This document shows positions 36,367-45,301 of a DNA stretch of 64,000 nt, piece after piece (positions within the stretch are counted from its first letter, which is position 1; each line of letters starts with the position of its first letter). The DNA is from Pseudomonas fontis (GTDB lineage: Bacteria; Pseudomonadota; Gammaproteobacteria; Pseudomonadales; Pseudomonadaceae), in NCBI RefSeq assembly GCF_028656955.1, contig NZ_JAMDGY010000016.1, positions 51,271 through 115,270 on the forward strand, read 5' to 3'. The notes under the pieces were generated by a model. It was not told where the DNA came from, ran no database searches, and saw nothing but the letters and a program-made list of their open reading frames with translations. Made by a program: the position numbers and the translations under genes.

Positions 36367-36714
36367 ATGGCTTACACTCTTTACGGCATCAAAGCCTGTG
36401 ACACGATGAAAAAGGCCCGTACCTGGCTTGAAGAACAGGCCATCGGCTACGATTTCCACGACTATAAAAGCCAAGGTATCGACCGTGATCACCTGAACCG
36501 CTGGTGCGACGAGCACGGCTGGCAGGTGGTCCTGAACCGCGCCGGAACCACTTTCCGCAAACTCGATGACGCCCAGAAGGCCGACCTCGACCAGGCCAAG
36601 GCCGTCGAGCTGATGCTGGCCCAGCCGTCGATGATCAAGCGCCCGGTGCTCGACCTTGGTGACAAGACGCTGGTCGGCTTCAAGCCGGACCTGTACGCGG
36701 CAGCCCTGCGCTGA
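36367..36714 (+). CDS. ArsC/Spx-family protein (YffB-like)
   Basis: A 115-residue thioredoxin-fold protein of the Spx/ArsC/MgsR group. The conserved N-terminus TLYGIKACDTMKKARTWL holds the redox-type Cys at residue 11; only one Cys is in the position used by arsenate reductases, and the downstream RPVLDLGDKTLVGF loop is typical of YffB. The physiological substrate of YffB proteins is not established; arsenate reduction should not be assumed. It lies 38 nt upstream of dapD and may be cotranscribed with it. Confidence 0.88.
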   Translation: MAYTLYGIKACDTMKKARTWLEEQAIGYDFHDYKSQGIDRDHLNRWCDEHGWQVVLNRAGTTFRKLDDAQKADLDQAKAVELMLAQPSMIKRPVLDLGDKTLVGFKPDLYAAALR

Positions 36715-36752
36715 CCCCGACGTTTTCATTCAATTTCGCAAGAGGTAACTGC

Positions 36753-37787
36753 ATGTCCACTTCCCTGTTCAGCCTGGCCTTCGGTGTCGGCACCCAGAAC
36801 CGTCAAGGCGCTTGGCTGGAAGTTTTCTACGCTCAGCCACTGGTCAACCCATCGGCCGAGCTGATCGCTGCCATCACGCCGATCCTCGGCTATGAAGGCG
36901 GCAACCAGGCCATGGCCTTCAGCAACGCACAAGCCGCGCAGCTGGCTGAAGCCATCAAGAGCATCAACGCCGCCCAGGCCGCCCTGCTGACCCGTCTGGC
37001 CGAAAGCAACAAGCCGCTGGTGGTCACCCTGCTGGCCGAAGATGGCGCACTGACTTCCACCCCGGAAGCCTACCTGAAGCTGCACCTGCTCTCGCACCGC
37101 CTGGTCAAGCCGCACGGCCTGAACCTGGCCGGCATCTTCCCGCTGCTGCCGAACGTAGCCTGGACCAGCCAGGGCGCAATCGACCTGAACGAACTGGCCG
37201 GCGCTCAGCTGGAAGCGCGCCTCAAGGGCGAGCTGCTGGAAGTGTTCTCGGTGGACAAGTTCCCGAAAATGACCGACTACGTGGTGCCGAGCGGCGTGCG
37301 TATCGCCGACAGCGCCCGTGTCCGCCTGGGTGCCTACATCGGCGAAGGCACCACCATCATGCACGAAGGTTTCGTCAACTTTAACGCCGGCACCGAAGGC
37401 CCGGGCATGATCGAAGGCCGCGTTTCCGCAGGCGTCTTCGTCGGCAAGGGTTCGGACCTGGGCGGCGGTTGCTCGACCATGGGCACCCTGTCCGGTGGCG
37501 GCAACATCGTGATCAAGGTCGGTGAAGGCTGCCTGATCGGCGCCAACGCCGGTATCGGCATCCCGCTGGGCGACCGCAACACGGTCGAGTCCGGCCTGTA
37601 CGTCACCGCCGGCACCAAAGTGGCACTGCTCGACGAGCAGAACCAACTGGTAAAAGTGGTCAAGGCCCGTGACCTGGCTGGCCAGCCAGACCTGCTGTTC
37701 CGTCGCAACTCGGAAACCGGCGCTGTGGAATGCAAAACCCACAAGTCGGCCATCGAGCTGAACGAAGCACTGCACGCGCACAACTAA
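36753..37787 (+). CDS. dapD: 2,3,4,5-tetrahydropyridine-2,6-dicarboxylate N-succinyltransferase
   Basis: Succinylates tetrahydrodipicolinate in the lysine/diaminopimelate pathway, making the precursor used by DapC and then DapE. The 344-residue protein is of the long type, with a large N-terminal domain (about 1-170) ahead of a left-handed beta-helix (about 175-300: RVRLGAYIGEGTTIMHEGFV, then GGGCSTMGTLSGGG). This long form is typical of Pseudomonas and actinobacteria and differs from the shorter E. coli enzyme. csdA follows after 54 nt. Confidence 0.95.
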   Translation: MSTSLFSLAFGVGTQNRQGAWLEVFYAQPLVNPSAELIAAITPILGYEGGNQAMAFSNAQAAQLAEAIKSINAAQAALLTRLAESNKPLVVTLLAEDGALTSTPEAYLKLHLLSHRLVKPHGLNLAGIFPLLPNVAWTSQGAIDLNELAGAQLEARLKGELLEVFSVDKFPKMTDYVVPSGVRIADSARVRLGAYIGEGTTIMHEGFVNFNAGTEGPGMIEGRVSAGVFVGKGSDLGGGCSTMGTLSGGGNIVIKVGEGCLIGANAGIGIPLGDRNTVESGLYVTAGTKVALLDEQNQLVKVVKARDLAGQPDLLFRRNSETGAVECKTHKSAIELNEALHAHN

Positions 37788-37841
37788 GTGGTACGATCGG
37801 GTCTGGCACATCGCCAGGCCCGATACCCAGGTCCCGACATC

Positions 37842-39047
37842 ATGTTCCAGCCCTCCCCGTGGCGCGCCGACTTTCCGGCCATCGCCGCTCTGCAACGGCA
37901 GCACCAGACCTATCTGGACAACGCTGCCACCACGCAAAAACCGCAAGCCCTGCTCGATGCCCTGAGCCACTATTACGGCCACGGCGCCGCCAATGTGCAC
38001 CGTGCCCAGCATTTACCGGGAGCCCTGGCCACCCAGGCCTTCGAAGCCACCCGGGAAAAGGTCGCCGGCTGGCTGAATGCCGCCGATGCCCAACAAATCG
38101 TCTTTACCCATGGCGCCACCTCGGCGCTGAACCTGCTGGCGTATGGCCTGGAGGCACAGTTCGAGGCCGGTGAAGAAATCGCCATCAGCGCCCTGGAACA
38201 CCACGCCAACCTGCTGCCCTGGCAACAACTGGCCAAGCGCCGTGGCCTACGGCTGGTAATCCTGCCGCTGGACAGCAGCGGGCACATCGACCTGGATGCG
38301 GCCCTGCAACTGATCGGCCCGCGTACCCGCCTGCTCGCCGTCAGCCAACTGTCCAACGTGCTCGGCACCTGGCAGCCGCTGCAAGCACTGCTCGACCATG
38401 CCCGCGCCCAAGGCGCATTGACCGTGGTTGATGGCGCCCAGGGCGTGGTGCATGGCCGTCAGGATGTGCGCCAGCTTGGCTGCGACTTTTATGTGTTTTC
38501 CAGCCACAAGCTGTACGGCCCGGATGGCGTCGGCGTGCTTTATGGCCGGCCCGAGGCACTGGCGCGCCTGCGTCATTGGCAGTTCGGTGGCGAGATGGTC
38601 CAGTTGGCCGACTACCAGCAGGCGAGCTTTCGCCCGGCGCCGCTGGGTTTTGAGGCAGGGACCCCGCCGATTGCCGGGGTGATCGGCCTGGGCGCCAGCC
38701 TCGACTACCTGGCCAGCCTCGACCCACACGCCGTGGTCGAACACGAAGCCGCCCTGCACCGCCATCTGCTGCGCGGCCTGCACGACCGCGAAGGCATCCG
38801 CGTGCTCGGCCAACCGCAACTGGCCCTGGCCAGCTTTGTCGTCGAGGGCGTGCACAATTCCGACCTCGCCCACCTGCTGACCGAACAGGGCATCGCCGTG
38901 CGCGCCGGCCATCACTGCGCCATGCCGCTGCTCGGCAGCCTGGGGCTGGACGGTGCGATTCGGGTGTCGCTGGCGCTGTACAACGACTCGGATGATTTGC
39001 AGCGTTTCTTCAGCGCGCTGGATCAAGGCCTGGAGCTGCTGCGATGA
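37842..39047 (+). CDS. csdA: Cysteine desulfurase (CsdA/SufS type)
   Basis: PLP enzyme that takes sulfur from cysteine as a persulfide. The 401-residue class II desulfurase shows TYLDNAATTQKP near 24-35, the PLP lysine in FSSHKLYGPDG (Lys 223), and the active-site Cys in RAGHHCAMPLLG (Cys 359). A GTG-initiated longer frame starting at 37788 abuts dapD, but the ATG at 37842 gives the family N-terminus. It overlaps csdE by 4 nt; a SufE-type partner and a tcdA neighbour match the E. coli csdA-csdE-tcdA group. Confidence 0.93.
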   Translation: MFQPSPWRADFPAIAALQRQHQTYLDNAATTQKPQALLDALSHYYGHGAANVHRAQHLPGALATQAFEATREKVAGWLNAADAQQIVFTHGATSALNLLAYGLEAQFEAGEEIAISALEHHANLLPWQQLAKRRGLRLVILPLDSSGHIDLDAALQLIGPRTRLLAVSQLSNVLGTWQPLQALLDHARAQGALTVVDGAQGVVHGRQDVRQLGCDFYVFSSHKLYGPDGVGVLYGRPEALARLRHWQFGGEMVQLADYQQASFRPAPLGFEAGTPPIAGVIGLGASLDYLASLDPHAVVEHEAALHRHLLRGLHDREGIRVLGQPQLALASFVVEGVHNSDLAHLLTEQGIAVRAGHHCAMPLLGSLGLDGAIRVSLALYNDSDDLQRFFSALDQGLELLR

Positions 39048-39454
39048 GCCTGTCGACTGCCGCCCAGGAGGCTCTGGACAGCTTCGAGCAAGCGTCGGGC
39101 TGGGAGCAGCGCGCACGCCTGCTGATGCAATGGGGCGAACGCCTGAGCGCGCTGAGTGATGAAGAGAAATCGGACGACAACCGGGTGCACGGCTGCGAAA
39201 GCAAGGTGTGGCTGGTGTCGCGTCAGCAGGACGGCCGCTGGCACTTCAATGCCGGCAGCGATGCACGCCTGATTCGCGGCTTGCTGGCCTTGCTGCTGGT
39301 GCGTGTCGAAGGCTTGTCCAGCGCCGAGCTGCAGCAACTGGACCTGCCGGCCTGGTTCACCCAACTGGGGCTCGGCCGACAGCTCTCGCCTTCGCGCAGC
39401 AACGGCCTGAACGCCGTGCTGCAACGTATGGCTCAGCTCGCCGCAGGCGGCTGA
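39044..39454 (+). CDS. csdE: SufE-family sulfur acceptor (CsdE)
   Basis: Accepts the persulfide from the desulfurase encoded just upstream. The 136-residue protein has the acceptor Cys at residue 51 in NRVHGCESKVWL, the invariant SufE motif, and ends with SRSNGLNAVLQRM, also typical. It is translationally coupled to csdA (4-nt overlap). Its last 22 nt overlap the 3' end of convergent tcdA. Confidence 0.94.
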   Translation: MSLSTAAQEALDSFEQASGWEQRARLLMQWGERLSALSDEEKSDDNRVHGCESKVWLVSRQQDGRWHFNAGSDARLIRGLLALLLVRVEGLSSAELQQLDLPAWFTQLGLGRQLSPSRSNGLNAVLQRMAQLAAGG

Positions 39455-40260
39455 GCGGGCTTCTTGCGCTCGGACGGGCGACGGGTGCCCGCCACCAGCT
39501 TGTCCACGGTCTTGCTCGCGGCGACCATGCCGAAGGTCGCCGTGACCATCATCACCGCGCCAAAGCCACCGGCGCAGTCCAGCTTGACCCCATCACCGAC
39601 GAAACTCTTTTGCAGGCACACGCCGCCATCCGGCTTCGGATAACGCAGCTGCTCGGTGGAATACACGCAGGGCACGCTGTAGTTGCGGCTGACGTTGCGC
39701 GAGAAGCCGTGGTCCCGGCGCAAGGTAGAGCGTACCCGTGAAGCCAGCGGGTCGTTGACCGTACGGTTGAGGTCTGCGACCTGGATCTGCGTCGGGTCGA
39801 TCTGCCCACCGGCGCCACCGGTGGTGATGATGCCGATCTTGCGCCGCTTGCACCACGAGATCAGTGACGCCTTGGCCATGGTCGCGTCGATGCAGTCGAT
39901 CACGTAGTCGATGTCTTCGGTGATGTACTCGCTCATCGTCTCGCGGGTGACGAAATCAGACACCGCATGCACCGTGCAATCAGGGTTGATTGCGCGCAGG
40001 CGCTCAGCCATGACCTCGACCTTTGGCCGCCCCACATTGCCTTCCAGCGCATGCGACTGACGATTGGTGTTGCTGACGCAGACATCGTCCAGGTCGAACA
40101 ACGAGATTTCGCCCACACCACTGCGGGCGATGGCTTCGGCCGCCCAGGAGCCGACACCGCCGATGCCGACAATGGCCACATGGGCCGCGCGCAGGCGCTG
40201 CAGGCCCTCAAGGCCGTACAACCGGGCAACGCCGGCAAAGCGTGGATCTTCTGTACTCAT
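39433..40260 (-). CDS. tcdA: tRNA threonylcarbamoyladenosine dehydratase
   Basis: ATP-dependent E1-like enzyme that cyclises t6A37 of tRNA to ct6A. The 275-residue protein has the nucleotide motif GIGGVGSWAAEAIARSGVG near 32-50 and the Rossmann segment LFDLDDVCVSNTNRQ near 55-69. In E. coli it works with the CsdA-CsdE sulfur relay, whose genes are adjacent here but convergent rather than in one operon. The Lys/Arg-rich C-terminal tail is encoded by the region that overlaps csdE. Confidence 0.94.
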   Translation of the reverse strand: MSTEDPRFAGVARLYGLEGLQRLRAAHVAIVGIGGVGSWAAEAIARSGVGEISLFDLDDVCVSNTNRQSHALEGNVGRPKVEVMAERLRAINPDCTVHAVSDFVTRETMSEYITEDIDYVIDCIDATMAKASLISWCKRRKIGIITTGGAGGQIDPTQIQVADLNRTVNDPLASRVRSTLRRDHGFSRNVSRNYSVPCVYSTEQLRYPKPDGGVCLQKSFVGDGVKLDCAGGFGAVMMVTATFGMVAASKTVDKLVAGTRRPSERKKPAQPPAAS

Positions 40261-40287
40261 GGTGCAAACCCGAAAAAACCGGCGCGC

Positions 40288-40293
40288 ATTATA
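40288..40293 (-). promoter_or_regulatory. Possible -10 box for tcdA
   Basis: A TATAAT hexamer on the minus strand lies 28 nt before the tcdA start. No good -35 is present at 16-18 nt, so this is a suggestion only. The rest of the 289-nt gap to the ndvB-like gene (40261-40549) has no gene I can support. Confidence 0.35.
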
Positions 40294-40549
40294 GGCCTGC
40301 TGGCGCTCAATGACAGCCCATCACGGACGGCAGGTTGGCCGTAGGCATTGGTAATGCCTGTTGTAATCCTGCTTTAATGTAGAGAGCAACCCCAAGTCCT
40401 GGACGACAACTGCACGGGCTTCAGAACTTCGGTCACTGAATCACATCCAAGCACTAACCTGAAAACGCCCTACGGCGTCGATTCGGTTATCACGCAGGAT
40501 CGGTGCCTCCAGCGCCTGCCCGTTCCACACTTCGGAACCCGAACTACCT

Positions 40550-43141
40550 ATGTCATCGCGTAAATTTGGTATCAACCTGGTAATAGTCGTGGCCATCGCT
40601 GCGCTGTTCACCGGGTTCTGGGCATTGATCAACCGCCCGGTCTCCGCTCCTGACTGGCCGGAACAGATCTCCGGCTTCTCCTATTCGCCATTCCGCCTGG
40701 GTGAAAGCCCGCAGAAGGGCCAATACCCCACCGAGGACGAGATCCGCCAGGACCTCGAGCAGCTGAGCAAGCTGACCGACAGCATCCGTATCTACACCGT
40801 TGAAGGCACCCAGGCGGAGATTCCGCGCCTGGCCGAAGAGTTCGGCCTGCGGGTGACCCTGGGCGTGTGGATCAGCCCCGACCAGGAGCGCAACGAGCGC
40901 GAGATCCAGAAAGCCATCGAACTGGCCAACACCTCGCGCAGCGTTGTACGGGTGATGGTCGGCAACGAGGCGCTGTTCCGCAAGGAGATCACCCCTGAAG
41001 CGCTGATCCAGTATCTGGACCGCGTGCGCGCAGCCGTCAAGGTGCCGGTCACCACCAGTGAGCAGTGGCACATCTGGAAGGAACATCCGGAGCTGGCCAA
41101 GCACGTCGACCTGATCGCCGCGCACATCCTGCCGTACTGGGAGTTCATCCCGATGAAGGACGCCGGGCAGTTCGTGCTCGACCGCGCCCGCGACATGAAG
41201 CACCTGTTCCCGCGCAAACCGCTGCTGCTGTCCGAGGTCGGCTGGCCGAGCAACGGGCGCATGCGCGGCGGCGCCGACGCCACCCAGGCGGACCAGGCCA
41301 TCTACCTGCGCACCCTGGTCAACAAGCTCAACCGCCAGGGCTACAACTACTTCGTCATCGAAGCCTACGACCAGCCGTGGAAGGCCAGCGACGAGGGTTC
41401 GGTGGGGGCGTACTGGGGCGTGTTCAACGCCGCCCGCCAGCAGAAGTTCAACTTTGAAGGCCCGGTGGTAGCGATTCCGCAATGGCGGGTACTGGCGGTC
41501 GGCTCGGTGGTGTTGGCGATGCTCTCGCTGGCCTTGCTGCTGATCGACGGCTCGGCGTTGCGCCAACGCGGCCGGACCTTCCTGACCTTCACCGCATTCC
41601 TTTGCGGTTCGGTGCTGGTGTGGATCGGCTACGACTACAGCCAGCAATACAGCACCTGGTTCAGCCTGACCGTGGGCTTCCTGCTCGCCCTGGGCGCGCT
41701 CGGGGTGTTCATCGTGTTGCTGACCGAAGCCCATGAACTGGCCGAGGCGGTCTGGACGCACAAGCGGCGCCGGCTGTTCCTCCCGGTACAGGCCGACAGC
41801 GCCTACCGACCGAAGGTCTCGGTGCATGTACCGTGCTACAACGAGCCGCCGGAGATGGTCAAGCAGACCCTCAATGCCCTGGCGGCGCTGGATTATCCGG
41901 ACTACGAAGTCCTGATCATCGACAACAACACCAAGGACCCGGCCGTCTGGGAGCCGATCAAGGCGCATTGCGAGATGCTCGGCGAGCGCTTCAAGTTCTT
42001 CCACGTCTCGCCGCTGGCTGGCTTCAAGGGCGGTGCACTGAACTACCTGATCCCGCACACCGCCAAGGACGCGGAAGTGATTGCCGTGATCGACTCGGAC
42101 TACTGCGTCGACCGCAACTGGCTCAAGCACATGGTGCCGCACTTCGCCGACCCGAAAATCGCCGTGGTGCAGTCGCCGCAGGACTACCGCGACCAGAACG
42201 AAAGCACCTTCAAGAAGCTCTGCTACTCGGAATACAAGGGCTTCTTCCATATCGGCATGGTCACCCGCAACGACCGTGACGCGATCATCCAGCACGGCAC
42301 CATGACCATGACCCGGCGCTCGGTGCTCGAAGAGCTGGGCTGGGCCGACTGGTGCATCTGTGAAGACGCCGAGCTGGGCCTGCGGGTCTTCGAGAAGGGT
42401 TATTCGGCGGCCTACTCTCACGAGAGCTACGGCAAGGGCCTGATGCCGGACACCTTCATCGACTTCAAGAAGCAGCGCTTCCGCTGGGCCTATGGCGCGA
42501 TCCAGATCATCAAGCGCCACACCTCCAGCCTGCTGCGCGGCAAGGACACCGAGCTGACCCGTGGCCAGCGCTACCACTTCCTCGCAGGTTGGCTGCCGTG
42601 GATTGCCGATGGCATGAACATCTTCTTCACTGTCGGCGCGCTGTTGTGGTCGGCGGCGATGATCATCGTGCCGCAGCGGGTCGACCCGCCGCTGCTGATC
42701 TTCGCGATCCCGCCGCTGGCGCTGTTCGTGTTCAAGGTTGGCAAGATCGTGTTCCTCTACCGTCGCGCGGTAGGGGTCAACCTCAAGGACGCCTTCGCTG
42801 CCGCGTTGGCCGGGCTGGCGTTGTCGCACACGATTGCCAAGGCGGTGCTGTACGGGTTCTTCACCAGCAGCATTCCGTTCTTCCGCACCCCGAAGAATGC
42901 CGACAGCCATGGCGTGCTGGTGGCGCTTTCGGAAGCGCGTGAGGAGCTGTTCATCATGCTGCTGTTGTGGGGCGCGGCAGCGGGGATCTACCTGGTCCAG
43001 GGCTTGCCGAGCAACGACATGCGTTTCTGGGTAGCCATGCTGCTGGTGCAGTCGCTGCCGTACCTGGCGGCGCTGATCATGGCCCTGCTGTCGTCGCTGC
43101 CAAAACCGCTTGAAGCGACTGAACCGGCACAAGCCTCCTGA
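40550..43141 (+). CDS. ndvB: Membrane beta-glucan synthase, GH17-like domain fused to GT2 (NdvB-like)
   Basis: Probably makes and remodels beta-1,3-linked glucans of the periplasm. The 863-residue protein has an N-terminal membrane anchor (about 9-27), an exported GH17-like domain (about 45-300) with both family signatures (VGNEALF near 138, SEVGWPSNG near 229), two or three membrane helices (about 310-395), a GT2 synthase domain (about 415-650: VPCYNEPPEM, DNNTKD, IDSDYCVD, CEDAELG, QRFRWAYG), and further helices at the end. In PAO1 the gene next to dapE is ndvB, tied to cyclic glucans and biofilm antibiotic tolerance; the symbol rests on this domain order and context. Confidence 0.88.
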   Translation: MSSRKFGINLVIVVAIAALFTGFWALINRPVSAPDWPEQISGFSYSPFRLGESPQKGQYPTEDEIRQDLEQLSKLTDSIRIYTVEGTQAEIPRLAEEFGLRVTLGVWISPDQERNEREIQKAIELANTSRSVVRVMVGNEALFRKEITPEALIQYLDRVRAAVKVPVTTSEQWHIWKEHPELAKHVDLIAAHILPYWEFIPMKDAGQFVLDRARDMKHLFPRKPLLLSEVGWPSNGRMRGGADATQADQAIYLRTLVNKLNRQGYNYFVIEAYDQPWKASDEGSVGAYWGVFNAARQQKFNFEGPVVAIPQWRVLAVGSVVLAMLSLALLLIDGSALRQRGRTFLTFTAFLCGSVLVWIGYDYSQQYSTWFSLTVGFLLALGALGVFIVLLTEAHELAEAVWTHKRRRLFLPVQADSAYRPKVSVHVPCYNEPPEMVKQTLNALAALDYPDYEVLIIDNNTKDPAVWEPIKAHCEMLGERFKFFHVSPLAGFKGGALNYLIPHTAKDAEVIAVIDSDYCVDRNWLKHMVPHFADPKIAVVQSPQDYRDQNESTFKKLCYSEYKGFFHIGMVTRNDRDAIIQHGTMTMTRRSVLEELGWADWCICEDAELGLRVFEKGYSAAYSHESYGKGLMPDTFIDFKKQRFRWAYGAIQIIKRHTSSLLRGKDTELTRGQRYHFLAGWLPWIADGMNIFFTVGALLWSAAMIIVPQRVDPPLLIFAIPPLALFVFKVGKIVFLYRRAVGVNLKDAFAAALAGLALSHTIAKAVLYGFFTSSIPFFRTPKNADSHGVLVALSEAREELFIMLLLWGAAAGIYLVQGLPSNDMRFWVAMLLVQSLPYLAALIMALLSSLPKPLEATEPAQAS

Positions 43142-43153
43142 CATAGCACTTAC

Positions 43154-43245
43154 CTGTGGGAGCCGGCCTTGCCGGCGATGGGCCGGCGACGGCCCGCTTC
43201 TGGCAAGGCTGCGCCTTGCATCGCCGGCAACGCCGGCTCCCACAG
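43154..43245. repeat. REP pair between the ndvB-like gene and dapE
   Basis: CTGTGGGAGCCGGCCTTGCC... (from 43154) faces an inverted copy ending ...CGCCGGCTCCCACAG (to 43245), with about 40 nt between containing further GC-rich small palindromes. It separates two co-directional genes and may act as terminator of the ndvB-like transcript. Confidence 0.85.
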
Positions 43246-43318
43246 AGTCCTCATACCCCCCGATTTGCTATAAGATAACGCCCCTTCCCTGTGCCCAGCC
43301 TTGCCCCCGGAGTCTTTC

Positions 43319-44470
43319 ATGACGGCCCCAGCCGCACTCTCGCCTACCCTTGAACTGGCCTGCGACCTGATCCGTCGCCCCTCGGTGACCCCGCTCGACT
43401 TCGACTGCCAGAAACAGATGATGCAACGCCTGGGCGCTGCCGGCTTCCTGCTCGAGCCGATGCGCATCGAGGACGTCGACAACTTCTGGGCTACCCATGG
43501 CACCCAGGACGGTCCGGTCCTGTGCTTCGCCGGCCACACCGACGTGGTCCCCACCGGCCCGGTCCAGGCCTGGCAGAACGACCCGTTCGACGCGCTGATC
43601 GATGCCGACGGCATGCTCTGCGGTCGCGGTGCGGCCGACATGAAAGGCAGCCTGGCGGCAATGATCGTCGCCACCGAACGCTTCGTCGCCGACCACCCGA
43701 ACCACAAGGGCAAGATCGCCTACCTGATCACCAGTGACGAAGAAGGCCCGGCCCACCACGGCACCAAGGCCGTGGTCGAGATCCTCGCCGCACGCAACGA
43801 GCGCCTGGACTGGTGCATCGTCGGCGAGCCGTCGAGCACCACCCTGGTCGGTGACGTGGTCAAGAACGGCCGTCGCGGCTCGCTCGGCGCCAAGCTGACC
43901 GTACGCGGCGTACAAGGCCACGTGGCCTACCCGCACCTGGCGAAGAACCCGATCCACCTGGCCGCCCCGGCGCTGGCCGAACTGGCCGCCGAACACTGGG
44001 ACGAAGGCAACAGCTTCTTCCCGCCAACCAGCTTCCAGATCTCCAACCTCAACTCCGGCACCGGCGCCACCAACGTGGTGCCAGGCGACCTGACCGCGCT
44101 GTTCAACTTCCGCTTCTCCACCGAGTCCACGGTGGAAGGCCTGCAAGCGCGTGTCGCGGCCATCCTCGACAAACACCAGCTGGAATGGAGCATCGACTGG
44201 GCGCTGTCCGGCCTGCCGTTCCTCACCGAGCCGGGCGAGCTGCTGGACGCCGTATCAGCGAGCATCCAGGCGGTCACCGGCCGTGAAACCAAGGCCTCGA
44301 CCAGCGGCGGCACCTCGGATGGGCGCTTCATCGCCACCATGGGTACCCAGGTCGTCGAGCTGGGCCCGGTCAACGCGACCATTCACCAGGTCAACGAGCG
44401 TGTACTGGCCAGCGACCTCGATGTCCTGACCGAGATCTACTACCAGACCATGACCCGGCTGCTCGCCTGA
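43319..44470 (+). CDS. dapE: Succinyl-diaminopimelate desuccinylase
   Basis: Zinc-dependent hydrolase releasing LL-diaminopimelate from its N-succinyl form; the product feeds lysine and peptidoglycan. The 383-residue M20-family protein shows [13 protein letters not shown] near 67-79 (His and Asp), [13 protein letters not shown] near 100-112 (bridging Asp), SDEEGPA near 139-145 (catalytic and metal Glu) and the C-terminal SGGTSDGRF near 330. The ATG at 43319 gives [10 protein letters not shown]; an in-frame upstream start is less likely. It overlaps rlmA by one base. Confidence 0.96.
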   Translation: MTAPAALSPTLELACDLIRRPSVTPLDFDCQKQMMQRLGAAGFLLEPMRIEDVDNFWATHGTQDGPVLCFAGHTDVVPTGPVQAWQNDPFDALIDADGMLCGRGAADMKGSLAAMIVATERFVADHPNHKGKIAYLITSDEEGPAHHGTKAVVEILAARNERLDWCIVGEPSSTTLVGDVVKNGRRGSLGAKLTVRGVQGHVAYPHLAKNPIHLAAPALAELAAEHWDEGNSFFPPTSFQISNLNSGTGATNVVPGDLTALFNFRFSTESTVEGLQARVAAILDKHQLEWSIDWALSGLPFLTEPGELLDAVSASIQAVTGRETKASTSGGTSDGRFIATMGTQVVELGPVNATIHQVNERVLASDLDVLTEIYYQTMTRLLA

Positions 44471-45282
44471 TGCTCATCTGCCCCCTTTGCAGTGCCGCGC
44501 TGAGCGCGGCCGACAACGGTGTCGCCTGCCCCGCCGGGCACCGTTTCGACCGCGCCCGCCAGGGCTACCTGAACCTGTTGCCGGTGCAGCACAAGAACAG
44601 CCGCGACCCGGGCGACAACCAGGCCATGGTGGAAGCCCGCCGCGACTTCCTCAATGCCGGCCACTACGCCCCGGTGGCCCGCCGCCTGGCCGAACTGGCC
44701 GCCGAGCGCGCCCCCGGCCGCTGGCTGGACATCGGCTGCGGCGAGGGTTACTACACCGCGCAAATAGCCGACGCCCTGCCCCAGGCCGACGGCTATGCCC
44801 TGGATATCTCCCGTGAAGCGGTCAAGCGCGCCTGCCGGCGCAACCCGGCGCTGACCTGGCTGGTGGCGAGCATGGCCCGCGTACCGCTGGCCGATGCCAG
44901 CTGCCAGTTCCTCGCCAGCGTGTTCAGCCCGCTCGACTGGCAGGAGGCCAAGCGCCTGCTCAGCCCAGGTGGCGGCCTGATGCGGGTCGGCCCGACCAGC
45001 GGCCACCTGATGGAGCTGCGAGAGCAGCTCTATGATGAGGTGCGCGACTACAGCGACGACAAGCATCTGGCCCTGGTGCCCGAAGGCATGGTCCACGCCC
45101 ACAGCGAGACCCTGACCTTCACCCTGAGCCTGGTCACCCCGGCCGACCGTGCCAACCTGCTGGCGATGACCCCGCATGGCTGGCGCGCCAGTGCGCAAAA
45201 ACGCACGCGCGTGATCGAGCAGCCAGAGCCTTTAGTGGTGACGGTATCGATGCGTTACGATTATTTTGTGCTGCAAGACTGA
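44470..45282 (+). CDS. rlmA: 23S rRNA (guanine(745)-N(1))-methyltransferase
   Basis: SAM-dependent methyltransferase acting on 23S rRNA. The 270-residue protein starts with the RlmA zinc ribbon (CPLCSAALSAADNGVACPAGH, Cys pairs near 4-7 and 21) followed by HRFDRARQGYLNLL, and then the SAM motif LDIGCGEGYYT near 86-96. The start codon overlaps the dapE stop (TGATG), so translation is coupled. Order dapE-rlmA matches PAO1. Confidence 0.94.
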   Translation: MLICPLCSAALSAADNGVACPAGHRFDRARQGYLNLLPVQHKNSRDPGDNQAMVEARRDFLNAGHYAPVARRLAELAAERAPGRWLDIGCGEGYYTAQIADALPQADGYALDISREAVKRACRRNPALTWLVASMARVPLADASCQFLASVFSPLDWQEAKRLLSPGGGLMRVGPTSGHLMELREQLYDEVRDYSDDKHLALVPEGMVHAHSETLTFTLSLVTPADRANLLAMTPHGWRASAQKRTRVIEQPEPLVVTVSMRYDYFVLQD

Positions 45283-45301
45283 GCCGCACCTGGAGAACCC
45301 C

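Noticed and set aside
36367..36714. Arsenate reductase
   Set aside because: The thioredoxin fold and Cys 11 fit the ArsC superfamily, but the sequence is YffB-like, there is no ars operon nearby, and the extra ArsC residues are not evident.
40553..43243. Long minus-strand frame opposite the glucan synthase gene
   Set aside because: Composition rich in Arg, Gln and His, no family motifs, and the plus strand encodes a complete GH17-GT2 protein.
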